Assembly (NCBI GenBank): GCA_903856725.1
Contig: CAIOCT010000072.1
Span: 1-64,000 of the forward strand
Length of the DNA stretch: 64,000 bases
From: an uncultured Verrucomicrobiota bacterium
GTDB taxonomy: Bacteria > Verrucomicrobiota > Verrucomicrobiia > Opitutales > Opitutaceae
Direction of reading: 5' to 3'
Shown here: positions 50,138-59,380 of the stretch, one piece after another
Layout: every line of letters starts with the position of its first letter
Numbering within the stretch: the stretch's first letter is position 1
Made by a program: the position numbers and the translations under genes
Notes under the pieces: generated by a model
The model's database searches: none
What the model was told of the DNA's origin: nothing
What the model saw: only the letters and a program-made list of their open reading frames with translations

Positions 50138-51427
50138 ATGACTGATGAGACAGCCGATTCGTGTGCGCTAGAACTCCGGTTACAAAACCGTAATGCCTTT
50201 ATCTTTGCGACCGCTTGGTCGCTCACTTACTTAGCCGCGCCCGCCCTCTATATTGGGTTTGTCCAAGCCGGTCTCTGCAAGCGCCTGCATACTTCCGATA
50301 CCCTCGCTAATCTCCCCGCGACGATGTGGCTCGCGATGGTTTGGGTCTCGGTGGTCGTGGCCTGGCTGTTTCCGGAAGCTCGCTTGCTTAAACGCATTCT
50401 AGCCTCCGCCTATAGCGTGATGGCAGCAGCTAGCGCCGGAGTGGCCCTCGTGCTCTTTTTTAATTTATCGAGTACCTTCATTATTGGGTCACTTATTTTG
50501 CACGCTACACTCGTAGGCTCAGCCAATGGCGTGCTCGCAGTCATGAATTGGGAAGTATTGAGCCGTGGATTTTCCCCTCGCTATCGCGGGAAGGCTCTGA
50601 GCCTAGCCTTTGGCGTGGGTCCCGCCTTCGCGGTCTTGGGCTCGCTCGGCGCCCAGCTCCTATTAAATGGCTCCCTGTTTAATTGGGTAGCGCCTGCTTG
50701 GCTCGGGGTAGTCTATCCTTATAATTACGCGCTGCTTTTTACCGTAGGTGCGATCGGCATGACGCTCGCGGCATCTCTAGTTAATCTCTATCAAATTCCT
50801 CTGCCGGAAATTGAGGTTAAACGGGAAAGCTTCAGAGCGGGATTGGTGGGAGGGTTTAAAGCTTTTCTCGGTCATCGCGTCCTGCTTATCGCCAGCCTCG
50901 CCTACCTCCTCGTGTACTGCGGCAACATGGTACAAATTAACATGAGCCTGTTTACGCAAGAGGCGGTCGGACGATTATCGGAGGAATTGGCCGGCTATCA
51001 GCTCGGCCTGCGTTTTTCCTTTAAGATGCTCTGCGGATTTTTCCTGGGTTGGTTGCTGGTGCGCACTAATCCTAAAGTCCCTCTGCTGGTCACCATCGGC
51101 CTGCAGATGGCTGGTATCCTCTGGGTGCTCTTTGTCCCGGGCTACTGGTTCCTCCTGGCCTTTGGCATCAACGGAGCCGGCGAACTTTTTGGGGTATATT
51201 ATATGAACTACCCCATGCTCTGTTCACCCAAAACCCGCGTCCGCCGGAATCTTTCATTTTTAGTCCTGCTTTCTTCCTTAGTTGGCTTAGCGCCGATATT
51301 TTATGGCTGGATCTCCGACACGTGGAGCCTGCGGGTGAGTTTTTGGACAGCCCTCGTACTGCTTTTTTGCACCACTGTCATGGTGATATTTAAATTGCCG
51401 ACGCGACCAAGCCCGCCAGCGGAGTAG
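50138..51427 (+). CDS. MFS transporter of a different subfamily from the ACS paralogues
   Basis: 429 residues, about twelve hydrophobic helices (NAFIFATAWSLTYLAAPALYIGFVQ onwards). It lacks the LNYLDR and DYHRG signatures of the five ACS-type carriers. A charged loop REVL-like segment (SRGFSPRYRGKALS, FGVGPAFAVLGSLG) and PKTRVRRNLSFLVLLSS are visible. Its fold suggests an MFS protein, but the substrate and subfamily are not recognised. It lies between the NHL gene and a BNR gene. Its presence beside ACS-type carriers could mean export of a product or import of a different form. Confidence 0.75.
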   Translation: MTDETADSCALELRLQNRNAFIFATAWSLTYLAAPALYIGFVQAGLCKRLHTSDTLANLPATMWLAMVWVSVVVAWLFPEARLLKRILASAYSVMAAASAGVALVLFFNLSSTFIIGSLILHATLVGSANGVLAVMNWEVLSRGFSPRYRGKALSLAFGVGPAFAVLGSLGAQLLLNGSLFNWVAPAWLGVVYPYNYALLFTVGAIGMTLAASLVNLYQIPLPEIEVKRESFRAGLVGGFKAFLGHRVLLIASLAYLLVYCGNMVQINMSLFTQEAVGRLSEELAGYQLGLRFSFKMLCGFFLGWLLVRTNPKVPLLVTIGLQMAGILWVLFVPGYWFLLAFGINGAGELFGVYYMNYPMLCSPKTRVRRNLSFLVLLSSLVGLAPIFYGWISDTWSLRVSFWTALVLLFCTTVMVIFKLPTRPSPPAE

Positions 51428-51541
51428 TTAAAATCGAGCGCAGGTCTAACTGATTTTGCCCTATGATTGCGCGCATAATGAGCGACTAGACCCGCAGTAC
51501 TTTTCTTCACCTAAGATCATAAGCCACCGGCTCCTTCGATC

Positions 51542-52696
51542 ATGTTGCCCACCCAAGCACCCACTATCCTCGATCGTGGCGTCATTTACGACGCGACCCA
51601 GCAACCCCTTAGCCGCCGGGCCGCGTTCTTCACGAGCATCTACCGAGTGCCCTCTTCCGGCCTTTGGCTGAGCGCGTTTCAGGTCGGCACGGTCAAGCAC
51701 GCCCCTGACTCAACCATCCAATTAGCTCGCTCCAGCGACCAAGGCAAAAATTGGACGCTCATAAATTTTAATTTTGAAACTCAGCTGAATGGCATCCCCG
51801 GCTCTCTGAGCGGGCCCGCCGTCCACGAGCCTGCTCCCGGAAAATTACTGCTCTTCGCCACGTGGTTCAATCGTAGCGAACCGGCCCGCCCGCTGTTTGA
51901 TCCGGTCACCCAAGGAATTTTACCCTCTCGGCAACTCGTCGCGGAATCCTGCGATGACGGCTCCACCTGGAGTAACTGGCGCATTTTGCCCACGCCGGGG
52001 TTGGCCGGCTGCGGCGCCACGGGCCCGATTGTGAGCTGGCCTAATGGTGACCTCGCCTTCGCTTTTGAAAGCTTCAAGCAATTTGATGACCCCCTGCCCG
52101 GTCATCACGCCGCGTGGCTAACCCTGTCTCATAATGGGGGTCGATCTTTTGAACCGGCCGCCCTCGTCGCGCGCGACCCACAACATCACATCTATTACTG
52201 GGACCAGCGCCTCTGTCCTACCCAAAATCAGGGTGAATTCATCGGCCTCTTCTGGACACATGATCTGGTAAAAAAATGCGATCTCTCGGTTCACGTCGGC
52301 CGCGCTCGGATCACCGCCACGGGACTGCAAGCGGAACCGATCCGCGCTACTACTATCCCCGGTCAAATTGCCGCGCCGTTGTGTCTCGCTGATGGTCGTT
52401 GGCTCGCCTTCGTGGTTGATCGCGGCAATCCTTGCACCATGACGCTTTGGCAATCGTCGGATGAGGGTCAGACTTGGCCCATCGAGCAGCGCCTGATTGT
52501 TTATACCCACAACGAACAAGCCGCCGTCACCGCTGGCGGCGAGCCCATTGATTTCAATCAATACTGGGAAGATATGGGCAAATGGAGTTTCGGCCATCCC
52601 GCCCTCACTTCCTACAGTGCAAATGAAGTGCTCTGTGTTTTTTACGCCGGCACTCCGCAATGCTTGAGTATCCACTGGGCGCGCGTTCGCGTTTAA
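51542..52696 (+). CDS. BNR-repeat sialidase-superfamily protein without signal peptide
   Basis: 384 residues. It begins MLPTQAPTILDRGVIYDATQ with no hydrophobic export segment, unlike the other sialidase-fold proteins here. Asp boxes are SSDQGKNW, SCDDGSTW, SHNGGRSF and SSDEGQTW; TVHEPAPGKLLLFATW-like text (actual AVHEPAPGKLLLFATW) forms part of the cleft. YRIP is missing. If cytoplasmic, it would act on imported oligosaccharides or serve as a non-hydrolytic enzyme on a propeller fold. It lies 114 bp after the MFS gene and 31 bp before the FAD oxidoreductase. Confidence 0.82.
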   Translation: MLPTQAPTILDRGVIYDATQQPLSRRAAFFTSIYRVPSSGLWLSAFQVGTVKHAPDSTIQLARSSDQGKNWTLINFNFETQLNGIPGSLSGPAVHEPAPGKLLLFATWFNRSEPARPLFDPVTQGILPSRQLVAESCDDGSTWSNWRILPTPGLAGCGATGPIVSWPNGDLAFAFESFKQFDDPLPGHHAAWLTLSHNGGRSFEPAALVARDPQHHIYYWDQRLCPTQNQGEFIGLFWTHDLVKKCDLSVHVGRARITATGLQAEPIRATTIPGQIAAPLCLADGRWLAFVVDRGNPCTMTLWQSSDEGQTWPIEQRLIVYTHNEQAAVTAGGEPIDFNQYWEDMGKWSFGHPALTSYSANEVLCVFYAGTPQCLSIHWARVRV

Positions 52697-52727
52697 ATTT
52701 ACTAAACATATAAAAGTTATTTTAAAT

Positions 52728-53927
52728 ATGAAAACTGCGATCGTCATTGGCGCGGGCGTCACAGGGCTCTCGACGGCCTATCATTTAGCCAAGCGGGGCT
52801 ATGGCCGTGTAGTGGTGTTGGAAAAAAATGAAATTGGCGCCGGCTCTAGCAGTCGCGCCGCCGGCATCAGTACTGGTCTGCTCTGGTCAGAAACCGGGGT
52901 CCGCGCTCGCCGCCATGCTCTGCGCATTTTCCGGGAATTCTCGAATGAATTACCCGGCTACACTTTTCATAACGAACAGGGCTGCTTGAATCTTTTTAGC
53001 CCAGAGCTCTGGCCTGCCCGCGCCGCGCTCCTGCCGCTCTACGATCGGCTGGAAGCTCCTTACCAAATCCTCCGGCCCGCAGAAATTCGCCGCCGCTGGC
53101 CAGGGCTCAATCCTGCCGATGATTTCTTGGGTCTCCTCGATCCCACGGGCGGCTATAGTGAACCGGCTGACTATTTACCCGGCCTCACCCAAAGGGCCCG
53201 CGCCCTAGGGGTCGAAATTCGCGAGAATGTGCAGGTCAACGAAATCTGTATTAAAAACGGCCGGGCCTGTGGCGTAAAAACCGCTGCCGGGCTCATCGCC
53301 GCAGATGTGGTCATTGTCGCCACTTACGCCTGGATCCTACCCCTCCTGGCTGCCGTTGGCCTATCCCTCCCGGTCAAAACGTTTGTCCACCAACGCTACG
53401 TGTCCGCCCCGCTGGATAGTCCGGTGCAATTTCCACCGATCAATGCCGATCCTTTCTTTGGCTATATTCGGCCGGCTAAGGGTAACCGTGTTTTATTGGG
53501 CATCGAAACACCGGAGCGCGATGATTTCAAAGTACCCTCGCTGGATTTTCGCCTAGATCCGCTCACCGCTGAACCCGACCTGATCGCGCCCACCGTTGAA
53601 AGATTTAAAAACTTTTTTCCCACCCTCGCTGACTTGCAGTGGGAATCAACTCACGTGGGCTTGTTATCATTTTCGATGGATGGCGAGCCGATCATCGGAC
53701 CGGTCACCGGAGTAGAAGGTCTTTGGATCGGAAATTGTTTTCATTCCGGGGGCTTCTCCTACAGCCCCGCGGCCGGCTACTTTCTGGCGGAACTAGCCGC
53801 GACTGGTTCAGCGCCGATCGACCTCACCGCCTTTTCCCCCGCCCGCTTTGCGGCCGCCCCAGCCGAAACCGCTGCGTACATCGCCTCTACGGTGCCACAA
53901 CGGAATGCCTCCCGTCGTCGGCATTAA
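52728..53927 (+). CDS. FAD-dependent oxidoreductase, DAO family (glycine/D-amino-acid oxidase type)
   Basis: 399 residues of the DAO superfamily. It has the N-terminal FAD motif VIGAGVTGLSTAYHLAKRG (residues 4-22), VVVLEKNEIGAGSSSRAAG, a substrate-domain middle part and the C-terminal WIGNCFHSGGFSYSPAAG, which resembles the second FAD contact of sarcosine and D-amino-acid oxidases. The family oxidises amines of amino acids or related compounds. Next to aminotransferases it could oxidise an amino acid or secondary amine from sugar breakdown. The 31-bp leader before its ATG is very A/T-rich and unlike the C/T-rich leaders nearby. Confidence 0.87.
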   Translation: MKTAIVIGAGVTGLSTAYHLAKRGYGRVVVLEKNEIGAGSSSRAAGISTGLLWSETGVRARRHALRIFREFSNELPGYTFHNEQGCLNLFSPELWPARAALLPLYDRLEAPYQILRPAEIRRRWPGLNPADDFLGLLDPTGGYSEPADYLPGLTQRARALGVEIRENVQVNEICIKNGRACGVKTAAGLIAADVVIVATYAWILPLLAAVGLSLPVKTFVHQRYVSAPLDSPVQFPPINADPFFGYIRPAKGNRVLLGIETPERDDFKVPSLDFRLDPLTAEPDLIAPTVERFKNFFPTLADLQWESTHVGLLSFSMDGEPIIGPVTGVEGLWIGNCFHSGGFSYSPAAGYFLAELAATGSAPIDLTAFSPARFAAAPAETAAYIASTVPQRNASRRRH

Positions 53928-53970
53928 GCGCTCCTAAAAAACCTTCTCCTCATTTCTCCCGCCCTACCCC

Positions 53971-55797
53971 ATGAAATCACTCCCCCTTTCTCGGCGTAAT
54001 TTTATTAAATCAAGCGTCGCGACCAGCACCGCCCTCACCTTGGCGACGCAACTTCCCTCTTTCGCCGGAGCGGCCGAGACCGCGCAGAAGACGACCCAAA
54101 AAAAGCCCTTATCCGCGCATCGAAATCTTTTCAACGGCGACTGCAATTTTCTCTTTTATAACCCGGAGTTATGGCAACCCGAAGGGGGTGCCTACAGCGC
54201 CCGAGCGGTGCATCGCTTCATCGATTTGCTCGCCACCAGCGGTGTCGATACTCTTCTGGTTAATCCCAACACTCAGGTCGTCTGGTACCCGAGTAAGCAG
54301 CTCGAATATGTTCTCCGAGGTTATCGACGCGGCGATCGATCCTTTGCTCAACCCATCGCTGCCGGTAATGCCGGCCTTTCGCCCACCCAGGCCGAACAAT
54401 TTGTCGACCACCTCGTGCGTCTCTTTGATCTGTACTTGGACTTAACCGAAGCAGGCGTCGACTGGTTAGCCGAATGCTCCCGCGCTTGCCGCAAACGCGG
54501 TATCAGCCCGTGGCTGAGCTACCGTATGAATGCGACGCATTTCTCCAATGCCCCCGATAGCCCCGTCAGTTGCCAATTATTTCGTGATCCAAAAAATCGC
54601 TTATCCGGTCGCATTCCCGGCGCGGCCGCCACCACCCACGCGGGGTGGATTGGTTTGAATTATGGTCGCCGTCCCGTGCGCGATTATATGTTAGCGATGA
54701 TTCGTGAGGGCATCGCAAGTTATGACTACGAGGGCTTGGAACTCGACTGGCTCCGCCACCCCGTGTGCCTTGAGGCTCCTGCGACTTCCCGCCAGACTGA
54801 TGAAATGACTGACTGGTTCGCCGAAATCAAAGCGCTGACCAAAGCCCGCCGCGCCTCCTTCCCTCTCGGACTACGGATTCCCAGCAATCTCGGCTACTTG
54901 CGGACGATTGGGTTAGATGTAAAAACGTTAGTGCAGCGTGGCATCATCGACTTTGTGACGTTCAGTAATTTCTGGCAGACTTCGTGGGAAATGCCCCACG
55001 ACGAACTACGCCGCGAGCTCGGTCCGGATGTAACCATTTATGGCGGCATGGAAGATGCGCCGAACTGGCTGGAAACGCATGCCCCGTCCCTGAAGGAACG
55101 CCCCGCCGGTCCGGAAATCCAACTCGCGGGGGATAACGCGTTCAAGTCCAGCCAAACCTCCGCGGGCGCTAAGCGTATTCGCGGGACTCGCTACCTCACC
55201 TCCAGCCCCGAATTGATGCGCGCCAATGCGGCCGGGAAACTCGTCCTTGGAGCTGATGGCCTCGAGCAATTTAATTTCTTCGTCACGGATCAAGTGCGCG
55301 TGCCCGGCCAGCGCGCCGATTATGCCGCGTTGCGCCAATTAGCTGATCTCGAATTTCTCCGCGGCCAGGAAAAGCATTACGCCCTCAACACGGCCTCTGT
55401 TCAGCCCACTAAAATTTGGGATGTCGCCGAGCAATTACCCGTAAAAATTCCTGCTCGGCATCGCCGCGCACTGCGTCTTCCCATGTGTACCGAACCCGCA
55501 GGGACGGGACTGAAACTCGTGATTCAGGTCATCACCAAACACACCCCAACGAAACAGGAATGTGGCGTTAGCCTGAATGGAGCCTGGCCCGTTTTCGTCT
55601 GCCAAGTATCAGAAAATCTCTTATTCGCGGCTGGCCCCTACGCTAAACATGTCGAGGAACATACCGCTTGGAATTATGCTGGCGATCTCACGGCGATAAA
55701 AGATGGCTGGAACGAGATTACGCTCTACAATGAATCCAACGAAGACCTCGATCTCGTCGGTCTCGAGCTAGGGATTGTTCGTCATAATATGAGTTAG
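53971..55797 (+). CDS. Tat-exported TIM-barrel (GH10-like) protein of unknown specificity
   Basis: 608 residues with a twin-arginine signal (SRRNFIKSS at 7-15, then VATSTALTLATQLP). The following part looks like a TIM barrel of the uncharacterised glycoside-hydrolase-like families of the PVC group: FIDLLATSGVDTLLVNPNTQ, WLAECSRACRKRGISPWLSYRM, IREGIASYDYEGLELDWLRHP (a likely catalytic Glu/Asp loop), and IDFVTFSNFWQTSWE. The C-terminal 120 residues are a beta-rich accessory domain. Substrate unknown. Tat export suggests that it folds or binds a cofactor before crossing the membrane. It precedes nagA by 70 bp. Confidence 0.8.
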   Translation: MKSLPLSRRNFIKSSVATSTALTLATQLPSFAGAAETAQKTTQKKPLSAHRNLFNGDCNFLFYNPELWQPEGGAYSARAVHRFIDLLATSGVDTLLVNPNTQVVWYPSKQLEYVLRGYRRGDRSFAQPIAAGNAGLSPTQAEQFVDHLVRLFDLYLDLTEAGVDWLAECSRACRKRGISPWLSYRMNATHFSNAPDSPVSCQLFRDPKNRLSGRIPGAAATTHAGWIGLNYGRRPVRDYMLAMIREGIASYDYEGLELDWLRHPVCLEAPATSRQTDEMTDWFAEIKALTKARRASFPLGLRIPSNLGYLRTIGLDVKTLVQRGIIDFVTFSNFWQTSWEMPHDELRRELGPDVTIYGGMEDAPNWLETHAPSLKERPAGPEIQLAGDNAFKSSQTSAGAKRIRGTRYLTSSPELMRANAAGKLVLGADGLEQFNFFVTDQVRVPGQRADYAALRQLADLEFLRGQEKHYALNTASVQPTKIWDVAEQLPVKIPARHRRALRLPMCTEPAGTGLKLVIQVITKHTPTKQECGVSLNGAWPVFVCQVSENLLFAAGPYAKHVEEHTAWNYAGDLTAIKDGWNEITLYNESNEDLDLVGLELGIVRHNMS

Positions 55798-55867
55798 ACC
55801 GATCCTGGTCTTCACCCGAATCAATTAATCGCCTTACTTTAATCGCCTCACCTTTTTCTCTTTTCCC

Positions 55868-57049
55868 ATGAATTCGACCCTCATCACTAACGCCCAGATT
55901 GTCTACCCAGGCAAAAAAATCGCCTTGGGCCAACTGCTCCTTACTGCCGGCCGCATCGCCGCTATCGATCCCGCCCCAGCCGCGATTCCCGCTGGAACCA
56001 CCCGGATCGATGCAGGTGGCCGCTGCCTCACGCCGGGCTTAATTGATCTCCACACTCACGGCATCGGCCATCATCTCTACGAAGCCTCGCCTAAAGATCT
56101 GCTGGCTGGGCTAGCCTTTGCCGCGCGCTTCGGCACAACCGGGGTCCTCCCTACGCTTTACCGCATCATGAATCGGCCGTCGCTGCCGTTACTCGCGACG
56201 CTCTCCCAAACACTCGATCAAGTTCGCGGCGTATCCGTTCCAGGCTGGCACTTGGAAGGTCCCTTTTTAAAATTACCTGGAGCCGGCGCTGACACCATCC
56301 CTGGTGATGTCGGCCTACTTAATGAGGTTCTCGCGGCGACTGGCGGGCGGACGCGCGCGATGTCGATTAGCCCTGATACGCCTAACATTATTCCGGTCAT
56401 CGAACGCTTAGTCGAAGAGGCAATCGTCCCCTTTATCACCCACACGCATGCTTCGACGGAAGAAACCGAACGCGCCATTGATGCCGGCGCCCGCCACGCC
56501 ACCCATTTTTATAATGTGTTCCCTATTCCTGCGGTCACTGAACCCGGCGTGCGCCCCTGCGGCGCCGTCGAAGCCATTCTCGCTGATCCGCGTTGCGCCG
56601 TGGATTTCATCTGCGACGGCGTGCATGTTCCGCCGGTTGCGGTTCGCGCGGCTCTAGCCGCTAAAGGCCATGCCGGAGTTATTTTGATCACTGACTCCAA
56701 TATCGGCGCCGGCTTGCCTGACGGCATTTATCCAACGACCTTCGGCTTTCCGGTAAAAGTTTCTGCCGGAAACGCCGCGCGCATTCATGATCCCGCCAAT
56801 AAAAATCACGGCGGTCTCGCCGGCAGTGCCCTCACCATGAATGTGGGCATCGCGAACCTCCACCGTTGGCTAAAAATCCCCTCTGAACAAATTTGGGCCA
56901 TGGGCACGGCTAATCCAGCTCGCCTGATGGGCTTAGCGACTAAAGGCGTGATCGCAGTAGGCGCCGACGCTGACGTCGTGCTCTGGAATGCTGATTTTAC
57001 AGCGACCCACACGTGGGTGGCGGGCGAATTAGTTTACACCGCGAGCTAA
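55868..57049 (+). CDS. nagA: N-acetylglucosamine-6-phosphate deacetylase
   Basis: 393 residues, normal for NagA. Residues seen: the metal motif DLHTHGIG (His62, His64), HLEGPFL with Glu130, HTHAS (His192, His194), HATHFYNVF with His213, and the catalytic Asp276 in LITDSN. NagA removes the acetyl group from GlcNAc-6-phosphate to give GlcN6P, the standard entry of amino sugars to glycolysis. In this locus it would follow NanA-like cleavage and AGE epimerisation, provided a kinase from elsewhere phosphorylates GlcNAc. It lies between the Tat-exported protein and an MFS gene. The leader is strongly C/T-rich (CACCTTTTTCTCTTTTCCC). Confidence 0.87.
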   Translation: MNSTLITNAQIVYPGKKIALGQLLLTAGRIAAIDPAPAAIPAGTTRIDAGGRCLTPGLIDLHTHGIGHHLYEASPKDLLAGLAFAARFGTTGVLPTLYRIMNRPSLPLLATLSQTLDQVRGVSVPGWHLEGPFLKLPGAGADTIPGDVGLLNEVLAATGGRTRAMSISPDTPNIIPVIERLVEEAIVPFITHTHASTEETERAIDAGARHATHFYNVFPIPAVTEPGVRPCGAVEAILADPRCAVDFICDGVHVPPVAVRAALAAKGHAGVILITDSNIGAGLPDGIYPTTFGFPVKVSAGNAARIHDPANKNHGGLAGSALTMNVGIANLHRWLKIPSEQIWAMGTANPARLMGLATKGVIAVGADADVVLWNADFTATHTWVAGELVYTAS

Positions 57050-57108
57050 TCATTACTTTGTCCTAAATTTTTTCTCAGCCGACCGGCAGTTCCATTCCGC
57101 CCTGCGCT

Positions 57109-58497
57109 ATGTTATTTCCCACTCAAAAACGTGACCCTGAACTCTACCCCCATCGGCATGGGTTGTATTTTTCATTTTTTAACGCGCTCAACTGGCAGGT
57201 AGCGATCGGTACCCCCACGGTGCTTTTTATGCAGCACCTGGGCGCGGATTCATTTCAAGTTGGGCTAGTCTTCGCATGGACCTTTTTGCTAACCCCCGTG
57301 CAGGTGCTCGCGACGGCTTTTCTACCCCACCTAGGGTTTAAGCGACTCACCCTGGCCGGCTGGAGCGCTCGTGGCTGGTGCTTAGTTGTGCCCATAGGCT
57401 TAGCCATACTCGCTCCCCGCCAACCGCTGCCGTGGATGATCTACGCCATGGTGACATCGATGTTTTTATACAGTTTGAGTCGTGCCGTGGGTGGCGCGGC
57501 GTTGACCACGTGGCTCTACCAACTCATTCCCGCGCCCATTAGCGGACGCTATTGGGCGACTGATCAAATTCTGTCCGGCGTCGCCATCGTTGGCTCACTC
57601 GTGCTTTACTCCGCCCTCTTTTTTATTTTTCCGCCGTATGTAGTATTTTTTGTCCAATACAGCATCGCTATCCTAGGTGCGTGGATGGCGAATCGTCAGT
57701 TGAATATTCTACCTGATGTTGAACGACCGAAATTGCTGAGCTTAGAAAAAATTATAACTGAAACACCCCGCTTAATCACCGAGCCAAGCCTGTTTCGAAC
57801 CTATCTCTGGTTATCCGTACCGCTCTTTGTCACCATCACCCCGCTCGCCCCCTTTGCAGCCTATTACCTTAAAGCAACTGCAGGATTAATGGCGGCGAGC
57901 ATCATGCTGCTGACGATGCTGACTTATTTCGGACTGATCGCTGCGAATTGGTTCATGCGCACTCACATGGACCAACATGGGGCCATTCCATTTTTTCGCC
58001 TCTCCTATGCTTTCTTCGGACTGATTGCCGCTGGCTGGATGCTGTTTCTGCAAAGTGACGGCCGCTGGTTGATTATGCTCCCGTTTCTGTATTTCCTGCA
58101 GGGCTTTGCCTCTGCTTGTTGGACCTCCGCTAATCTCACCTACCTCTCTAAAATTATTCCGGAACAAGATCGCGCGCTCCCCGTTTCCATTCATGGCGCC
58201 GTCATCACTTTTCTCGGCGGCTGCTCTCCCGTGCTATGGGGACTTTTCATGAAAAGCTCTACCGAGGGCACCGCAATCAACGTAGCCGTGTTCCAAGCCT
58301 TCTTCGTTGTGTTACTCCTCAGCTCAGTGGTGCTCTATTGGCGAGTGCGTCAATTACCGGAGAAAACCGGCGCCAGCGGCCCCCTCTTACAAGGTGGCTG
58401 GATGCTCCGACCCTTTCGCGGTGTTGCTAATTTAATTAACCTCGTGGAACCAGCGACGGGGAAAAAAACTGATGAGGGCGCACCGCCCATGAATTAA
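57109..58497 (+). CDS. MFS transporter, distinct subfamily
   Basis: 462 residues with about twelve helices. It starts MLFPTQKRDPELYPHRHGLYFSFFNALNWQ and lacks the ACS signatures. The loop HLGFKRLTLAGWSARG and the long C-terminal tail (PFRGVANLINLVEPATGKK) are its own features. The C-terminal 40 residues are hydrophilic. It may belong to the same broad MFS group as the carrier at 50138, which also lacks ACS motifs, but similarity is low by eye. It follows nagA by 59 bp, so an amino-sugar or oligosaccharide cargo is plausible. Confidence 0.75.
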   Translation: MLFPTQKRDPELYPHRHGLYFSFFNALNWQVAIGTPTVLFMQHLGADSFQVGLVFAWTFLLTPVQVLATAFLPHLGFKRLTLAGWSARGWCLVVPIGLAILAPRQPLPWMIYAMVTSMFLYSLSRAVGGAALTTWLYQLIPAPISGRYWATDQILSGVAIVGSLVLYSALFFIFPPYVVFFVQYSIAILGAWMANRQLNILPDVERPKLLSLEKIITETPRLITEPSLFRTYLWLSVPLFVTITPLAPFAAYYLKATAGLMAASIMLLTMLTYFGLIAANWFMRTHMDQHGAIPFFRLSYAFFGLIAAGWMLFLQSDGRWLIMLPFLYFLQGFASACWTSANLTYLSKIIPEQDRALPVSIHGAVITFLGGCSPVLWGLFMKSSTEGTAINVAVFQAFFVVLLLSSVVLYWRVRQLPEKTGASGPLLQGGWMLRPFRGVANLINLVEPATGKKTDEGAPPMN

Positions 58498-58525
58498 ACT
58501 GCGCTATTTTACCCCAGATCTGCCC

Positions 58526-59380
58526 ATGACGAATAATTCTACACCCCAACCTAAGATTGATACCACCGACTGGTTGTCACTAACAGTCCCGCAAAAAATT
58601 CGGCACCTCGAAGTCGAGGGCTTCGTCATGCTACCCGGCATGATTCCCGCTGACTTAATTCCAAAAATTAAAGCCGAACTTGATCGCCTGCCGACCAAAG
58701 GCACCGACTACAGCGAAAATCAACGCGGAGCCCACAACGTTCACTTTACCGACTCACCCCATTGCCTCGATTTGATTGCCCTGCCGGCTATGCTGGAATT
58801 TCTCACCACTCTTTTGGGTGATGAGCTCATTTGTACGTCCTGCGTGTATGCACTCTCGCGCCCCGGACACCCTGGCATCGCCTTGCACACCGACGCGCAG
58901 CCTTATGGCTCAGCCATTTTTGGTATGCAGGCCAGCTCCCCACGCCTCGTCCGTGTTTTATATTATCTCGATGATCTCACCCCCGAGAAAGCCCCCTTTA
59001 AAGTCATTCCGCACTCCCACCACTCATTTCACTCAGATAATAATCCCTATAAACGCTATCTCTCCCATCCCGAAGAGGTCATGGTAACGTGTAAGGCCGG
59101 CACCGCCGCGATTATCAACCAGAGCGTCTGGCATGCCAATTACCCTAACACGAGTACGGAGGATCGTCATCTTCTCGCCATTGCCTACCGCCCAGCTTGG
59201 GCCTCCCCAATCGCCGATGTCCCGGAATGGCCCGCAGAGAAAGTCGCGCAACTTCCGGCGCATGTCCGGCCGCTTTTCAAAAGTCTTAATACCAAGAGTT
59301 TCGATTTTAACGTCCCGAATCGCCCCGCCAATATGGCTACCTCAGCGCCCGGGATTAATCCGAGTCGGTGGGACGTATGA
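58526..59380 (+). CDS. Phytanoyl-CoA dioxygenase (PhyH)-family Fe(II)/2-oxoglutarate enzyme
   Basis: 284 residues. The iron ligands of the double-stranded beta-helix are visible as HTD (His121, Asp123) and His203 in VWHANYPN, and Arg/His near RHLLAIAYRP suits 2-oxoglutarate binding. PhyH-family enzymes hydroxylate or cleave varied substrates; in carbohydrate loci of the PVC group their role is unknown. It is the last gene of the 20-kb plus-strand run, 28 bp after the MFS gene, and is followed by a palindrome-bearing gap. Oxidative removal of an N- or O-methyl or acyl substituent from a sugar is a possible job, offered as inference. Confidence 0.85.
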   Translation: MTNNSTPQPKIDTTDWLSLTVPQKIRHLEVEGFVMLPGMIPADLIPKIKAELDRLPTKGTDYSENQRGAHNVHFTDSPHCLDLIALPAMLEFLTTLLGDELICTSCVYALSRPGHPGIALHTDAQPYGSAIFGMQASSPRLVRVLYYLDDLTPEKAPFKVIPHSHHSFHSDNNPYKRYLSHPEEVMVTCKAGTAAIINQSVWHANYPNTSTEDRHLLAIAYRPAWASPIADVPEWPAEKVAQLPAHVRPLFKSLNTKSFDFNVPNRPANMATSAPGINPSRWDV

